Shown: piece by piece, positions 9,709 to 19,576 of the stretch
How the letters are laid out: each line of letters opens with the position of its first letter
How positions within the stretch are numbered: the first letter of the stretch is position 1
Assembly (NCBI RefSeq): GCF_003606325.2
Contig: NZ_CP031843.2
Span: 372,001 to 436,000, forward strand
Length of the DNA: 64,000 nt
Source: Bartonella kosoyi
GTDB lineage: Bacteria; Pseudomonadota; Alphaproteobacteria; Rhizobiales; Rhizobiaceae
Reading direction: 5' to 3'
The notes under the pieces: generated by a model
The model's input: only the letters and a program-made list of their open reading frames with translations
Told to the model about the DNA's origin: nothing
The model's database searches: none
Made by a program: the position numbers and the translations under genes

Positions 9709-10614
9709 ATGGATGATGCTAAAAACAGTGCTGTCGATGTTTTGGAAAAACAAGCAGCATTTTTGTCGTCTGCTTTACCTTATATGCAAAAATACGAAAA
9801 TGAGACGGTCGTGGTAAAATATGGCGGTCATGCTATGGGTGATCCTGCTTTGGGGCGAGCATTTGCACGTGATGTTGCTCTATTAAAGCAATCGGGGATT
9901 AATCCTGTTGTTGTTCATGGTGGAGGGCCTCAGATTGCTGAAATTTTAATGAAAATGGGGATTGAATCACGCTTTGAAAACGGCTTACGGGTAACCGATG
10001 AGCGGATCGTTGAAGTGGTTGAAATGGTTTTAGCGGGTTCCATCAATAAGGAAATTGTTGCTCTCATTAATGCTGAGGGTGAATGGGCAATAGGGCTGTG
10101 CGGTAAGGATGGCAATATGGTTTTTGCCGAAAAGGCTTATAGAACTGTCATTGATCCTGATTCGCATATTGAACGTGTTTTAGATTTGGGATTTGTTGGT
10201 GAGCCGATTGAAGTTGATCGTACATTACTGGATCTTTTAGCCTGTTCTGAAATGATACCAGTTCTTGCTCCTGTGGCTCCAGGTCGGGATGGTAAAACCT
10301 ATAATATTAATGCTGATATTTTTGCTGGAGCTATTGCGGGTGCATTAGAGGCAAAACGTCTTTTATTCCTCACGGATGTTCCTGGTGTTCTGGATAAACA
10401 GGGCAAACTTTTAAAAGAATTGACAGTTTCTGAAGCTGAGAAACTTATCAAAAATGGAACAATTTCAGGGGGCATGATTCCAAAAGTAGAAACTTGTGTG
10501 AAAGCCCTTCAAAATGGTGTGGAAGGTGTTGTCATTTTAAATGGCAAAACCCCACATTCTGTTTTACTAGAGCTGTTTACCGAACAGGGAGTTGGAACGC
10601 TTATTGTTTCATAA
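9709..10614 (+). CDS. argB: Acetylglutamate kinase
   Basis: 301 residues of the amino-acid kinase fold: [11 protein letters not shown] (phosphate-binding N-terminus), VVHGGGPQI (glycine-rich loop), acetylglutamate-contacting NINAD, and the C-terminal [11 protein letters not shown] and GGMIPKVE nucleotide-site motifs. It phosphorylates N-acetylglutamate, the second step of arginine and ornithine synthesis; argD for a later step is at the far end of this window. Strong GAGGAGG ribosome site 8 nt before the ATG. A DMT transporter gene follows after 32 nt. The usual upstream engB/yihA neighbour of Rhizobiales is missing and replaced by about 1 kb of non-coding DNA. Confidence 0.96.
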   Translation: MDDAKNSAVDVLEKQAAFLSSALPYMQKYENETVVVKYGGHAMGDPALGRAFARDVALLKQSGINPVVVHGGGPQIAEILMKMGIESRFENGLRVTDERIVEVVEMVLAGSINKEIVALINAEGEWAIGLCGKDGNMVFAEKAYRTVIDPDSHIERVLDLGFVGEPIEVDRTLLDLLACSEMIPVLAPVAPGRDGKTYNINADIFAGAIAGALEAKRLLFLTDVPGVLDKQGKLLKELTVSEAEKLIKNGTISGGMIPKVETCVKALQNGVEGVVILNGKTPHSVLLELFTEQGVGTLIVS

Positions 10615-10646
10615 ATTGTACGGAAAATTGGAGGAGAAGGCCTTTC

Positions 10647-11540
10647 ATGACGAATATAAAACAGTTTAAATATCCTTTATTAAGTAAACCAGAATTGGCA
10701 ATATTTGTTGCAACAATATTGTGGGGGATTACGTTTTTAGTCATTCACATTGCGGTACGCTATAGCGGTCCTCTATTTTTTGTTGGATTTCGTTTTATTG
10801 TTGCATCCCTTATATGTGGAGCAATTTTTTGGCGCTCTATAAAAGGTATAACTGTTTATGAAGTTTTCGCTGGGATGGCGATAGGCTTATCCATGTTTTT
10901 TGGTTATGCTTTTCAAGCAGCGGGACTGCAAACGATTATTAGTAGTCAGTCGGCTTTTATCACAGCGCTTTATGTTCCGATGGTTCCAATCTTGCAATGG
11001 ATTGTTTTTAAAAAACCTCCCCGTTTTGCCTGTTGGGTTGGTATTATTTTCGCTTTTATTGGGCTTGTCCTTGTTTCAGGACAAAAGCCGGGAAGTTTTG
11101 ATTTTTCAAAAGGTGAAATTTTGACTTTGTTGGGCGCTTTAGCGATTGCTGGAGAAGTCATACTCATCGGAATTTTTGCCAACAAGGTTGATAGTCGGCG
11201 TGTGACCATTATTCAGTTATTCTTTAGTGGTTTTTTTTCATTTGCTTGTATGCCTTTGATGGGTGAAAGCATTCCTGAATTTTCGTGGGTATGGTTTAGT
11301 GTTGGTATGGGATTGGCATTAATGAGTGCTATTATTCAATTGGCTATGAATTGGGCACAAAAGTCTATTTCTCCTACGCGTGCAACACTCATTTATGCAG
11401 GTGAACCGGTATGGGCTGGTATCGTTGGGCGCTTGGCTGGAGAGCATTTATCTCCTTTAGCTTTATTGGGTGGTTTGCTTATTCTGATTGGGATCATTGT
11501 TGCTGAATTACAACCTTCACAATGGCGTAAAAAAAAATAA
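10647..11540 (+). CDS. EamA-family (DMT superfamily) inner-membrane transporter
   Basis: 297 residues, rich in hydrophobic segments with about ten predicted membrane helices arranged as two EamA repeats; the first contains ATILWGITFLVIHIAVRYSGP and the second ends AGIVGRLAGEHLSPLALLGG. Such proteins usually export amino acids, metabolites or amphiphiles; the substrate cannot be read from sequence. The ATG at 10647 follows GGAGGAGAAGG; a longer frame beginning inside argB is rejected because its start would give an unrelated hydrophilic N-terminus. Probably co-transcribed with argB (32-nt gap). Confidence 0.88.
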   Translation: MTNIKQFKYPLLSKPELAIFVATILWGITFLVIHIAVRYSGPLFFVGFRFIVASLICGAIFWRSIKGITVYEVFAGMAIGLSMFFGYAFQAAGLQTIISSQSAFITALYVPMVPILQWIVFKKPPRFACWVGIIFAFIGLVLVSGQKPGSFDFSKGEILTLLGALAIAGEVILIGIFANKVDSRRVTIIQLFFSGFFSFACMPLMGESIPEFSWVWFSVGMGLALMSAIIQLAMNWAQKSISPTRATLIYAGEPVWAGIVGRLAGEHLSPLALLGGLLILIGIIVAELQPSQWRKKK

Positions 11541-11877
11541 AGCAATTGAAAAAATTGGTGAGCGATTCACCTTTACTATGATGATTTTATTGCATGCGTT
11601 TTTTGCTTGCAGAGTGTTCATTTTTGAGGCTTTTTTAAAATTAAAGATGACGAAGAGGCTTTATAAGCTGTTCCTGCTTTTGTATGCCAAACTAGAGCAA
11701 GCGGCTTTATTTTTTCTGACTTCTGAAATGGGAAGATTACTTTCATGGGATTAAAATATGAAGGGATAAAGATAAAAACCAGCTCTCATCTTTATTGGTA
11801 TTTTTAAATTTGGCTTTACAACTTTCAAAAAACATCCAAGATAATACCTATAATGGGGATTTTGCATTGGTGCCGTG

Positions 11878-12051
11878 TTATTTCTTTTGTTCTTTCATGG
11901 GGTTATACTTTTCAAGCAAAATAGAACACTCAAAGCGGTCTCCCATCATGTTGTCCATTGCCATGCTTTTTAAAAAGAAACTTTTCTCAATATATGTCAT
12001 ACTCATTGGTGGTCCGTGTGAAGTATATAAAAGCCACAGAGCATCATCATT
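11878..12051 (-). pseudogene. Minus-strand coding-like remnant of unknown family
   Basis: An open frame of 57 codons ending with TAA at 11878 reads with coding-like composition (..ALWLLYTSHGPPMSMTYIE.. then a Met-rich stretch ..FLKSMAMDNMMGDRFECS..). It is closed upstream by a TAA at 12052-12054, beyond which the same frame and then a neighbouring frame continue with further protein-like pieces (NAGTFYVK; NAKGYHVILGTNKK), as expected for a gene broken by a stop and a frameshift. I do not recognise the family. It overlaps repeat copy E, and the other copies do not keep the frame open. Confidence 0.3.
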
Positions 12052-12530
12052 TTACTTAACATAAAAGGTACCAGCATTTTTTATTAGTGCCCAATATTAC
12101 ATGATAGCCTTTGGCATTTGAAAGAGGATGAAGAATTTTGATTCACTTTTGAAACGATTTTATTGACACACTAGCCCTGTTCGTAAGGGAGAAGAGAAAA
12201 AATTTGATTGTTTCATCCATGAAAAGATTTAATAAAATGAAAGAGGCTCGCGATATTCAGAGATTTCATTTAAATTGTAAAACCATAAAAGATCATTATA
12301 AATCAAAGCATTATCTAGTCAATTGCAGAGGATTTGATGTTTTTTATCTTTTATGGAAGAAGAAAGGAGTTGTATAAAAAGTACATAAAAACTCTACGCG
12401 ATAAAGCCTATTTCTAAAGTTTTAAACGTTGAGAAGAAAATTATCCCTCCTGATATGCATTTATTTTATATAAAATTGCTAGAAAAGCAGATTATTGCGT
12501 GAAAATAAAAAAGCATTTTTTGCGAATTTT
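11890..12530. repeat. Long dispersed intergenic repeat, family II, copy E
   Basis: By eye this stretch aligns in order with 61080-61690 and its first two-thirds with 14990-15412. Shared anchors include ATGCTTTTTAAAAAGAAA..CTCAATA near 11963, a GAAGTATATAAAAG block near 12020, GATATTC..GATTTCA near 12255, GATCATTATAAAT near 12291, and CGTGAAAATAAAAAAG near 12498. Copies are diverged with many stops. It runs straight into the integrase-leader repeat at 12585. Boundaries are approximate. Confidence 0.6.
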
Positions 12531-12584
12531 GTCAGAAGTTTAAGTGATATACGCGCCTCACATATATCCATACAATACATTGTA

Positions 12585-12835
12585 TTTATAATGATAATTG
12601 TAGTATTATTCGCATTGGATGAGAACCCTAAAAATTGTAAAATTTTCTCATTTCAAATCTTTTTCACGTTAAATCAATCTAGGTTATTTGTTTTACACGT
12701 CACAAGCGGGCAGTGTATGTGAATAAAAACTATACAGGAAAGGCATGCTTCTTATAAACCCTTGTCAGGTGTTAAAATTATAGCAACATTGGAGGTTGGC
12801 AAGGTGTGTGGTGGAACACATACCGGCTTAACCAG
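12585..12835 (+). pseudogene. Integrase leader and 5' end remnant, family I copy A
   Basis: Aligns in order with 51761-52015, where the same sequence leads into a broken tyrosine recombinase gene. Exact shared blocks are TTTATAATGATAATT (12585-12599), CACAAGCGGG (12701-12710) and GCAACATTGG (12783-12792), with nearly equal spacing in both. The region matching the integrase start (ATG at 12745) has lost its frame. Nothing of the integrase body remains; lepA follows 200 bp later. Confidence 0.65.
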
Positions 12836-13033
12836 CCGATGAGTGATCAAACAAGATGCAAAAAGATTATTTTCGTTCCTTTAGTATTTAATTTATTAAA
12901 TAAAAGCCTTATTTTTTTAGGTGATGAGAGATTGTGTTTTGAGAAGCTCTTTTGGTTAATATTTTTTGAAAGGTCCTCGATAAAACATAATTGGTCTTTG
13001 CGTTTTATATTATTCTTTGCTAAATCGCCTTAT

Positions 13034-14839
13034 ATGACAATAGATCGTAATTATATTCGTAATTTTTCCATCGTGGCGCATATTGATCACGGCAAGTCCA
13101 CTTTAGCGGATCGTTTGATTCAAATGACAGGAGGGCTTGACACACGTGAGATGAAGGAACAAGTGCTCGATTCCATGGATATTGAGCGTGAGCGTGGGAT
13201 TACGATTAAAGCACAAACAGTCCGTTTACACTATAAAGCAAAGAGTGGTGAGACCTATATTTTAAATCTTATGGATACACCTGGTCATGTGGATTTTGCT
13301 TATGAGGTTTCGCGGTCATTGGCAGCTTGTGAAGGTTCTTTATTGGTGGTAGATGCAAGCCAAGGTGTGGAGGCACAAACGTTGGCAAATGTTTATCAAG
13401 CCATTGATAATTCCCATGAATTGGTTGTTGTGCTCAATAAAATTGATCTTCCAGCAGCAGAATCTGAACGTGTTAAAGAACAGATTGAAGATGTAATAGG
13501 CATTGATACATCTGAGGCCATAGAAATATCAGCAAAAACAGGTTTGGGGATTCCTAATGTTTTGGAGGCAATCGTTACACAATTGCCACCTCCACGTATA
13601 GGCGATGTTACAAATCCCTTGAAAGCAATGTTGGTTGATAGCTGGTATGATGCATATCTTGGTGTCATTGTTTTGGTACGGATAATAGATGGTATTTTAA
13701 AAAAAGGCCAAACCATTCGTATGATGGGGACAGGGGCAAAATATCCTGTTGAACGCGTTGGGGTGTTTACACCTAAAATGGTGCAGGTTGATGAATTAGG
13801 ACCAGGTGAGATTGGTTTTATCACTGCTTCTATCAAAGAGGTTGCCGATACACGGGTTGGGGATACGATTACTGAAGAGCGTCGTCCTTGTGAAAATGCT
13901 TTGCCTGGTTTTAAGCCTGCGCAACCGGTTGTCTTTTGTGGACTTTTTCCAATTGATGCTGCCGATTTTGATGATTTGCGTGCAGCCATGGGTAAATTAC
14001 GCTTAAATGATGCGAGTTTCTCCTTTGAAATGGAAACATCAGCAGCTTTGGGATTTGGTTTTCGGTGTGGTTTTCTAGGGCTGCTTCATCTTGAAATTAT
14101 TCAAGAGCGGTTAGAGCGTGAGTTTAATTTAGATTTAATTGCAACGGCACCTTCGGTTGTTTATCGCATGAATATGAATGATGGTTCTGTTAAAGAATTG
14201 CACAATCCAGCAGATATGCCTGACATGGTTAGAATTTCTTCTATCGAAGAACCATGGATTCGTGCAACAATCATGACTCCTGATAATTATCTTGGATCGA
14301 TTTTAGAATTATGCCAAGAGCGGCGGGGAATACAGGTTGGTTTATCCTATGTTGGAACGCGGGCTATGGTGACGTATGATTTACCTCTGAATGAAGTCGT
14401 TTTTGATTTTTATGATCGCTTAAAATCAATCTCAAAGGGCTATGCTTCTTTTGATTATCAGATGACGGATTATGCAGAGGGGGATTTAGTTAAAATGTCT
14501 ATTTTGGTAAATGGAGAGCCTATTGATGCCTTGTCGATGCTTGTGCACCGTACGATTGCAGAAAAGCGGGGGCGTTCCATGTGCGAAAAACTGAAAGATC
14601 TTATTCCCCAGCATATGTTTCAGATTCCGATTCAAGCGGCTATTGGTGGTAAAATTATAGCGCGCGAAACGATTCGTGCTTTGCGTAAAGATGTAACAGC
14701 AAAATGTTACGGGGGCGATATAACACGTAAACGCAAACTTTTGGAAAAGCAAAAAGAAGGTAAAAAACGGATGCGCCAATTTGGAAAGGTAGAAATTCCT
14801 CAGTCGGCTTTTATTCAAGCGCTTAAAATGAATAAATAA
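13034..14839 (+). CDS. lepA: Elongation factor 4 (LepA), translational GTPase
   Basis: 601 residues, the normal LepA length. GTPase motifs: AHIDHGKST (G1), RERGITI (G2), DTPGHVDF (G3), NKIDLP (G4); then EF-G-like domains and the LepA-specific C-terminal domain ([18 protein letters not shown]). LepA binds ribosomes and back-translocates or aids assembly under stress such as high salt. The ATG at 13034 gives the conserved N-terminus; the frame stays open upstream to 12806, but that part is leftover repeat DNA and has no family match. No strong ribosome-binding site is visible. It stands alone between two repeat-bearing regions. Confidence 0.97.
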   Translation: MTIDRNYIRNFSIVAHIDHGKSTLADRLIQMTGGLDTREMKEQVLDSMDIERERGITIKAQTVRLHYKAKSGETYILNLMDTPGHVDFAYEVSRSLAACEGSLLVVDASQGVEAQTLANVYQAIDNSHELVVVLNKIDLPAAESERVKEQIEDVIGIDTSEAIEISAKTGLGIPNVLEAIVTQLPPPRIGDVTNPLKAMLVDSWYDAYLGVIVLVRIIDGILKKGQTIRMMGTGAKYPVERVGVFTPKMVQVDELGPGEIGFITASIKEVADTRVGDTITEERRPCENALPGFKPAQPVVFCGLFPIDAADFDDLRAAMGKLRLNDASFSFEMETSAALGFGFRCGFLGLLHLEIIQERLEREFNLDLIATAPSVVYRMNMNDGSVKELHNPADMPDMVRISSIEEPWIRATIMTPDNYLGSILELCQERRGIQVGLSYVGTRAMVTYDLPLNEVVFDFYDRLKSISKGYASFDYQMTDYAEGDLVKMSILVNGEPIDALSMLVHRTIAEKRGRSMCEKLKDLIPQHMFQIPIQAAIGGKIIARETIRALRKDVTAKCYGGDITRKRKLLEKQKEGKKRMRQFGKVEIPQSAFIQALKMNK

Positions 14840-14989
14840 TGAAAAGAGAGTATTTTCCTTCATTAATTGTGTTTTGCCTTTGTCGGTTGATTCCATTGTT
14901 CGAGAGTGCTTTTTAATTAATATAAATTACGCAGTATTCACACTTTTGGGTATAGTGTTTTCGTTGTGTCGCATTGCTCACGTAAACGT

Positions 14990-15412
14990 AAAACAGAATG
15001 CTTTAAACAAAATATATTTGTGTTGCATATTAGCGTGTTTATTTTAAAGAAAGTCTCTCAATACACCAGACCTCATTTCACTAATGGTATTTGTAAAAAG
15101 TATAACGGTAAAGCTTTCGTGAATGACATAAAACTTATTTGGCACGACCATCTTTACATGTCATAAAAACGCATGGTGCTATCATCACACTCTTTGCGCG
15201 TTAAAAATGTTATGATATCTCTTAGTGATTAAGAAAATTCATTAAAGACATTTTTACTCTTTTTAAAAGCGTGTCTTACTCATACACTGACTGTGTTTGT
15301 GATGCGCAAGGAAATGAGAGCGATTGATTCAATATGAGAGGATTTAAAAGGATACAATCCCTGTATTTTGGGGTGTTATTCAAGTTGAAAAACAATGAAT
15401 GATCATTATAAA
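14990..15412. repeat. Long dispersed intergenic repeat, family II, copy C
   Basis: Collinear with 61090-61520 and 11890-12310. Anchors: CGTGTTTATTTTAAAGAAAG at 15034, CATCTTTACATGTCATAAAA at 15149-15168 (against CATCTTTACGTTTCATAAAA at 61250-61269), TGATGCGCAAG at 15300, and GATCATTATAAAT just before the end of dapD. The copy is cut off by the dapD 3' end. It sits between the convergent genes lepA and dapD. Confidence 0.6.
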
Positions 15413-16273
15413 TTAACATTGTGTCTCATCACGTAAAAGCTCATTAATGGATGTTTTCTCTCGTGTTTTTTGATCAACGCGTTTTACAATAACAGCACAA
15501 TAAAGGTTTGGGCCTGCTTCACCATTAGGGAGTGGTTTTCCAGGAAGAGACCCCGGTACAACAACTGAATAGGCCGGTACTTCACCAATAAAAATTTCTC
15601 CTGTTGTACGATCAATAATCTTGGTGGATTTTCCAATAAAAACGCCCATTCCCAAAACAGCGCCTTCACGAATAATACATCCTTCGACAACTTCAGAGCG
15701 TGCACCAATAAAGCAATGATCTTCAATGACGGTTGGATTTGCTTGCAGTGGTTCTAAAACACCTCCAATACCAACGCCACCGGAAAGATGAACATATTTA
15801 CCAATTTGTGCGCAAGAACCAACGGTTGTCCATGTATCAACCATTGTACCCTCATCGACAAAAGCGCCAAGATTGATAAAGGATGGCATGAGTATGACGT
15901 TTGGTGCAACATAGGCAGAATGGCGTACAATCGCTCCAGGAACAGAACGAAACCCAGCTTTTTGAAAATCATCTTCTTTCCAACCAGAAAATTTTGAGGG
16001 AACTTTATCCCACCAATGTGTTCCATTGATTCCACCAGTAATAATTTGCATTGGGTTTAACCGAAAAGAGAGCAAAACAGCTTTTTTCAACCATTGATGC
16101 ACATGCCATTGTCCATTTTTTTGCCGTTCTGCAACACGGATTTCACCTTTATCAAGAAGGCTCAATATGTGTTCGACACTCTCACGAATTTCACCTTTTG
16201 TGGTAATATTGATAGAATCGCGATCATCAAATGCTTTTTCGATAATGATTTCAAGTTGTGTGAGATGGGTCAT
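15413..16273 (-). CDS. dapD: 2,3,4,5-tetrahydropyridine-2,6-dicarboxylate N-succinyltransferase
   Basis: 286 residues. An N-terminal helical domain is followed by a left-handed beta-helix of hexapeptide repeats ([21 protein letters not shown] and onward), with the DapD-typical [15 protein letters not shown] and [13 protein letters not shown] segments. It succinylates tetrahydrodipicolinate in the succinylase branch leading to meso-diaminopimelate and lysine, needed for peptidoglycan. The ATG at 16273 is chosen because it begins the conserved [15 protein letters not shown]; a TTG at 16294 would add seven residues. The usual partner dapE is not beside it. Divergent from the LOG-family gene. Confidence 0.95.
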   Translation of the reverse strand: MTHLTQLEIIIEKAFDDRDSINITTKGEIRESVEHILSLLDKGEIRVAERQKNGQWHVHQWLKKAVLLSFRLNPMQIITGGINGTHWWDKVPSKFSGWKEDDFQKAGFRSVPGAIVRHSAYVAPNVILMPSFINLGAFVDEGTMVDTWTTVGSCAQIGKYVHLSGGVGIGGVLEPLQANPTVIEDHCFIGARSEVVEGCIIREGAVLGMGVFIGKSTKIIDRTTGEIFIGEVPAYSVVVPGSLPGKPLPNGEAGPNLYCAVIVKRVDQKTREKTSINELLRDETQC

Positions 16274-16373
16274 GACGAAAGTTCCGTTAAACAAGTTGAA
16301 AGCTTCAAGATTTATTCTCTATGACCTACGCGAAGAAATGTTTTCAGTCAATAAAACGATGAGAAAGTAGGAC

Positions 16374-17243
16374 ATGCGCATGAAAAAAGGCTGTAAAGAA
16401 AAAATAAAAAAAGAACAAGAAAATTGGACACCACTTCTTCACACGAGAGAAGCTCTCCAACAGATCCACAAAGTTTCTAATTCAGCACAAATGCGTTCTC
16501 CGACTTATCGTTTAGCCTATATTGATCAAGATTTTATGATGCGTCCAGAGCTACGCTCACAACGTATTGGTCTTGAATTTTTAAAGCCAGAAATAACCCT
16601 TAAAGAATATAATATTCAATCAACAGTTGTTTTGTTTGGTGGTGCGCGTATTCCTGAACCCGGGCAAGCAGCATGGGCTGCAAAAAATGAAACACAAAAG
16701 AAAAACTTGCATGCTATGTCGCATTATTACGATGAAGCAAGAGAATTTGCACGTTTGTGTTCCCTCTATTCGGCGAAAACAGAATACCGTGAATTTGTGG
16801 TTATCACAGGGGGTGGACCAGGGATCATGGAAGCAGGAAATCGTGGCGCTTGTGATGTTGGTGCCCCAACGGTTGGTTTGAATATTATTTTACCACATGA
16901 GCAAGAGCCTAATTCATATGTATCTCCGCATTTGTGTTTCAATTTTCACTATTTGGGGATGCGAAAAATGCATTTTTTAGTACGTGCAAAAGCATTAGCT
17001 ATTTTTCCTGGAGGATTTGGGACTTTGGATGAGTTGTTTGAAACGTTAACCTTAATACAAACAGGACGTATGAAACAGGTACCAATTTTATTGTTTGGCA
17101 AAGAATTTTGGAGCAATACGATCAACTTTGAATATTTAGCTTCGCAAGGTACAATTTCTCCTGCGGATATTAATTTGGTGAAATTTGTCAATACAGCAGC
17201 AGAAGCTTTCAAAGAAATTCGTTCTTTTTACAAACTTCCTTAA
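16374..17243 (+). CDS. LOG-family (TIGR00730) Rossmann-fold protein
   Basis: 289 residues with the lysine-decarboxylase-like/LOG signature: GGGPGIMEAGNRGA (about 141-154) and PGGFGTLDELFETLTLIQTG (about 211-230). Characterised members are cytokinin-type nucleoside-5'-monophosphate phosphoribohydrolases or nucleotide nucleosidases; the true substrate in this group is not known. The long N-terminal extension of about 80 residues is typical of the larger bacterial subfamily. Two starts are possible: ATG at 16374 and ATG at 16380; the latter is better spaced (7 nt) from AGTAGGA. Confidence 0.85.
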   Translation: MRMKKGCKEKIKKEQENWTPLLHTREALQQIHKVSNSAQMRSPTYRLAYIDQDFMMRPELRSQRIGLEFLKPEITLKEYNIQSTVVLFGGARIPEPGQAAWAAKNETQKKNLHAMSHYYDEAREFARLCSLYSAKTEYREFVVITGGGPGIMEAGNRGACDVGAPTVGLNIILPHEQEPNSYVSPHLCFNFHYLGMRKMHFLVRAKALAIFPGGFGTLDELFETLTLIQTGRMKQVPILLFGKEFWSNTINFEYLASQGTISPADINLVKFVNTAAEAFKEIRSFYKLP

Positions 17244-17274
17244 TTGCTCTTTAAGAAGAAACTTTGCAGGATAA

Positions 17275-18018
17275 TTAATATTCTACTTTTGTTAAATAAA
17301 GTCCTGAAGGGGGAGCAACAACACCACAACGTTTACGGTCTTTAGCATGAAGAGCTGCTTCAAGATCTTGAGCTGTCCAACGTCCAATCCCCACTTCCAT
17401 GAGGCTTCCTGCGAATGAACGGATTTGATGATGAAGAAAAGAGCGGGCTCGCGCATAAAGGAAGATTTCTTCACCTTCTCTTTGAACATCGAGGCGTTCA
17501 AGGGTCCGAATAGGGTTTTTGGCTTGGCAATGTGCTGAACGGAAAGTTGTAAAATCATGTTGTCCTACAAGCTTTTGAGCGGCTTCATGCATAGCTTCAG
17601 CATCAAGAGGCTTTGGCAACCACCACACACGTTTGGTATTTAAGGCTGGTGGAGAGCGACGATTGAGAATTTTAAAAAGATAATGACGTTTGATAGCGGA
17701 AAATCGTGCATCAAAGTTATCAGGGACATTTTCTACATTTAAGATTGAAATTGCTTCTCCCTGTTGGCGTAAAAGAGCATTGAGCGCATCCCGTACAGTA
17801 TATGGAGGCCAGTTTTTTATGAAATCAACATGGGCAACTTGTCCCGTAGCATGCACCCCAGCATCCGTTCGACCCGCTGTTGTAATAGTTAATTGTTGTC
17901 CACTAAAGCGAAAAATCACCTGTTCAAGAGCTCCTTGTATTGTGTGAAGCTCTGCTTGACGCTGCCAGCCAGCATAATTTGATCCATCATATTCAAGAGT
18001 AAGTTTAAAACGTGGCAT
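17275..18018 (-). CDS. truA: tRNA pseudouridine(38-40) synthase TruA
   Basis: 247 residues starting [19 protein letters not shown], with the catalytic aspartate in [14 protein letters not shown] and C-terminal [15 protein letters not shown]. It isomerises uridines 38-40 in the anticodon stem-loop of many tRNAs. The ATG at 18018 gives the conserved start and lies one base beyond the fmt stop (TGATATG), so def-fmt-truA is translated as a coupled operon; a longer frame from 18069 inside fmt is rejected. It converges on the LOG-family gene. Confidence 0.96.
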   Translation of the reverse strand: MPRFKLTLEYDGSNYAGWQRQAELHTIQGALEQVIFRFSGQQLTITTAGRTDAGVHATGQVAHVDFIKNWPPYTVRDALNALLRQQGEAISILNVENVPDNFDARFSAIKRHYLFKILNRRSPPALNTKRVWWLPKPLDAEAMHEAAQKLVGQHDFTTFRSAHCQAKNPIRTLERLDVQREGEEIFLYARARSFLHHQIRSFAGSLMEVGIGRWTAQDLEAALHAKDRKRCGVVAPPSGLYLTKVEY

Positions 18019-18019
18019 A

Positions 18020-18949
18020 TCAAAAAACAGCAGAAATATGAGCACCTCGCAAAAAGGTTGCACTCTCAAGGACTTTACCGCCAGATCTTTGCAGGTGGGT
18101 TATTTCAAGGCGCCCTTGCCCACAATGGACAATCAAAGAATTTGGTTCTATCCGCCCAATTTCAAGAGAAGGACCAGTTATTAAACGACTTCCAAGAATT
18201 TTTACGCGTTCTTCTTGTCCCACGATATTCATGTTACACCAGCAACCAGGAAAGGGAGAGAGTGCACGGATATATCGATGAATAAATTCAGCAGATTTTG
18301 TCCAATCAATGCGGGTTTCTTCCTTTTTGATTTTGGCAGCATAGGTGATGCCTTCTTCTGATTGGGGGGTCAGTTTGAGTTGTCCTTTTTCTAAAGTTGA
18401 TAGAGCTTCTATCATAAGTTCTGCGCCGATATATGAAAGCTTATTTGAAAGATCAGCAGTAGTGGTGCTATCAGTAATAGGGATGGAGCGTGAGAGGGCA
18501 ATAGGCCCTGTATCAAGCCCTTCATCCATTTTCATAATCATCATCCCGGTTTTCTTATCCCCAGCCATAATAGCACGCTGAATAGGTGCAGCACCACGCC
18601 AGCGTGGTAAAAGCGAAGCATGGGCATTAAAACATCCAAAACGCGGTGTTTCAAGAATAGCTTTTGGTAAGAGGAGTCCATAGGCAACTACTACAGCAGC
18701 ATCAACACAAAGTGCTGCAAATTGGGCTTGCTGTTCGGCTGTTTTGAGTGTTTGAGGTGTGAATACGGGAATAGATTTTTCTTCTGCTGCATTTTGCACA
18801 GGCGAGGGAATAAGTTTAAGACCACGACGTCCTGCTGGGCGAGGAGGTTGACTATAAACGGCAACAACATCATGACCAGCATCCAATAAAGCATGCAAAA
18901 CGGGAACAGAAAAACTGGGTGTTCCCATAAAACTCAACCGTAATGCCAT
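18020..18949 (-). CDS. fmt: Methionyl-tRNA formyltransferase
   Basis: 309 residues. N-terminal formyltransferase Rossmann domain with [18 protein letters not shown] (catalytic Asn/His region) and the following [17 protein letters not shown]-terminal OB-like domain with FPGCWC. It formylates initiator Met-tRNA using 10-formyl-tetrahydrofolate. Its start overlaps the end of def (TAATG) and its stop abuts truA, an order common in Rhizobiales. Deformylase, encoded immediately upstream, reverses the modification on finished chains. Confidence 0.96.
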   Translation of the reverse strand: MALRLSFMGTPSFSVPVLHALLDAGHDVVAVYSQPPRPAGRRGLKLIPSPVQNAAEEKSIPVFTPQTLKTAEQQAQFAALCVDAAVVVAYGLLLPKAILETPRFGCFNAHASLLPRWRGAAPIQRAIMAGDKKTGMMIMKMDEGLDTGPIALSRSIPITDSTTTADLSNKLSYIGAELMIEALSTLEKGQLKLTPQSEEGITYAAKIKKEETRIDWTKSAEFIHRYIRALSPFPGCWCNMNIVGQEERVKILGSRLITGPSLEIGRIEPNSLIVHCGQGRLEITHLQRSGGKVLESATFLRGAHISAVF

Positions 18950-19485
18950 TACAAAATCGCTTCCTGAGTATTTTTTTCTTTTGCACGTTTTTTAAATTTT
19001 CGTATCACCATATCACGTTTGATTTTTGAGATATAATCAATAAAAAGACGCCCATCTAAATGATCCATTTCATGCTGTAAGCAAGTTGCCAAGAGATCAT
19101 CTGCTTCAATTTCTGTTCGTTTTCCTTCACGGTTCTGATAGCGAACGCGCAAACGTTTAGGGCGTTCAACTTCTGCAAAATAGTCAGGTATAGAAAGACA
19201 ACCTTCTTTATAAATATTGCGCTCATCTGAAAGCCATAAAATCTCAGGGTTGATAATAACAAGTGGTTTTTTCTGCGCATCTTCAGCATTTCCAGAGATA
19301 TCTATAACCAACATACGTAGTGGTATACCAATTTGAATAGCAGCAAGACCAATGCCTTTAGCGCGATACATGGTCTCCAACATATCATCTGCAAGCTTTT
19401 GGAGAGCGGTATCAACCTGCTCAACAGGTTTGGATATTTTCCGTAAAATCGGATTTGGTAAAGTAACTAAAGATCTCATTGGCAT
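18949..19485 (-). CDS. def: Peptide deformylase
   Basis: 178 residues from the ATG at 19485 ([14 protein letters not shown]). All three metalloenzyme motifs are present: [15 protein letters not shown] (metal-binding Cys) and QHEMDHLDG (two metal-binding His and catalytic Glu). It removes the N-formyl group from nascent proteins at the ribosome. A TTG at 19521 would extend it by 12 unconserved residues; ATG at 19479 is also possible. First gene of the overlapping def-fmt-truA operon and divergent from rmuC with about 90 bp between them. Confidence 0.95.
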   Translation of the reverse strand: MPMRSLVTLPNPILRKISKPVEQVDTALQKLADDMLETMYRAKGIGLAAIQIGIPLRMLVIDISGNAEDAQKKPLVIINPEILWLSDERNIYKEGCLSIPDYFAEVERPKRLRVRYQNREGKRTEIEADDLLATCLQHEMDHLDGRLFIDYISKIKRDMVIRKFKKRAKEKNTQEAIL

Positions 19486-19576
19486 GAAGAAAAGATTAAT
19501 CAATGGTTTGTTATTGGTCAATATTGAATAACAGATTCTTGCGCTTTTTTACGATAAGGGCTTTATATTACTGTTT

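Noticed and set aside
12495..12722. 75-codon plus-strand open frame
   Set aside because: It spans the junction of repeat families II and I, and the aligned copies do not keep the frame.
12806..13033. N-terminal extension of LepA by 76 residues
   Set aside because: It reads through integrase-repeat debris, has no conserved sequence, and LepA of normal length starts at 13034.
13396..13989. 197-codon open frame on the minus strand inside lepA
   Set aside because: Antisense to a strongly conserved gene; composition is that of a shadow frame.
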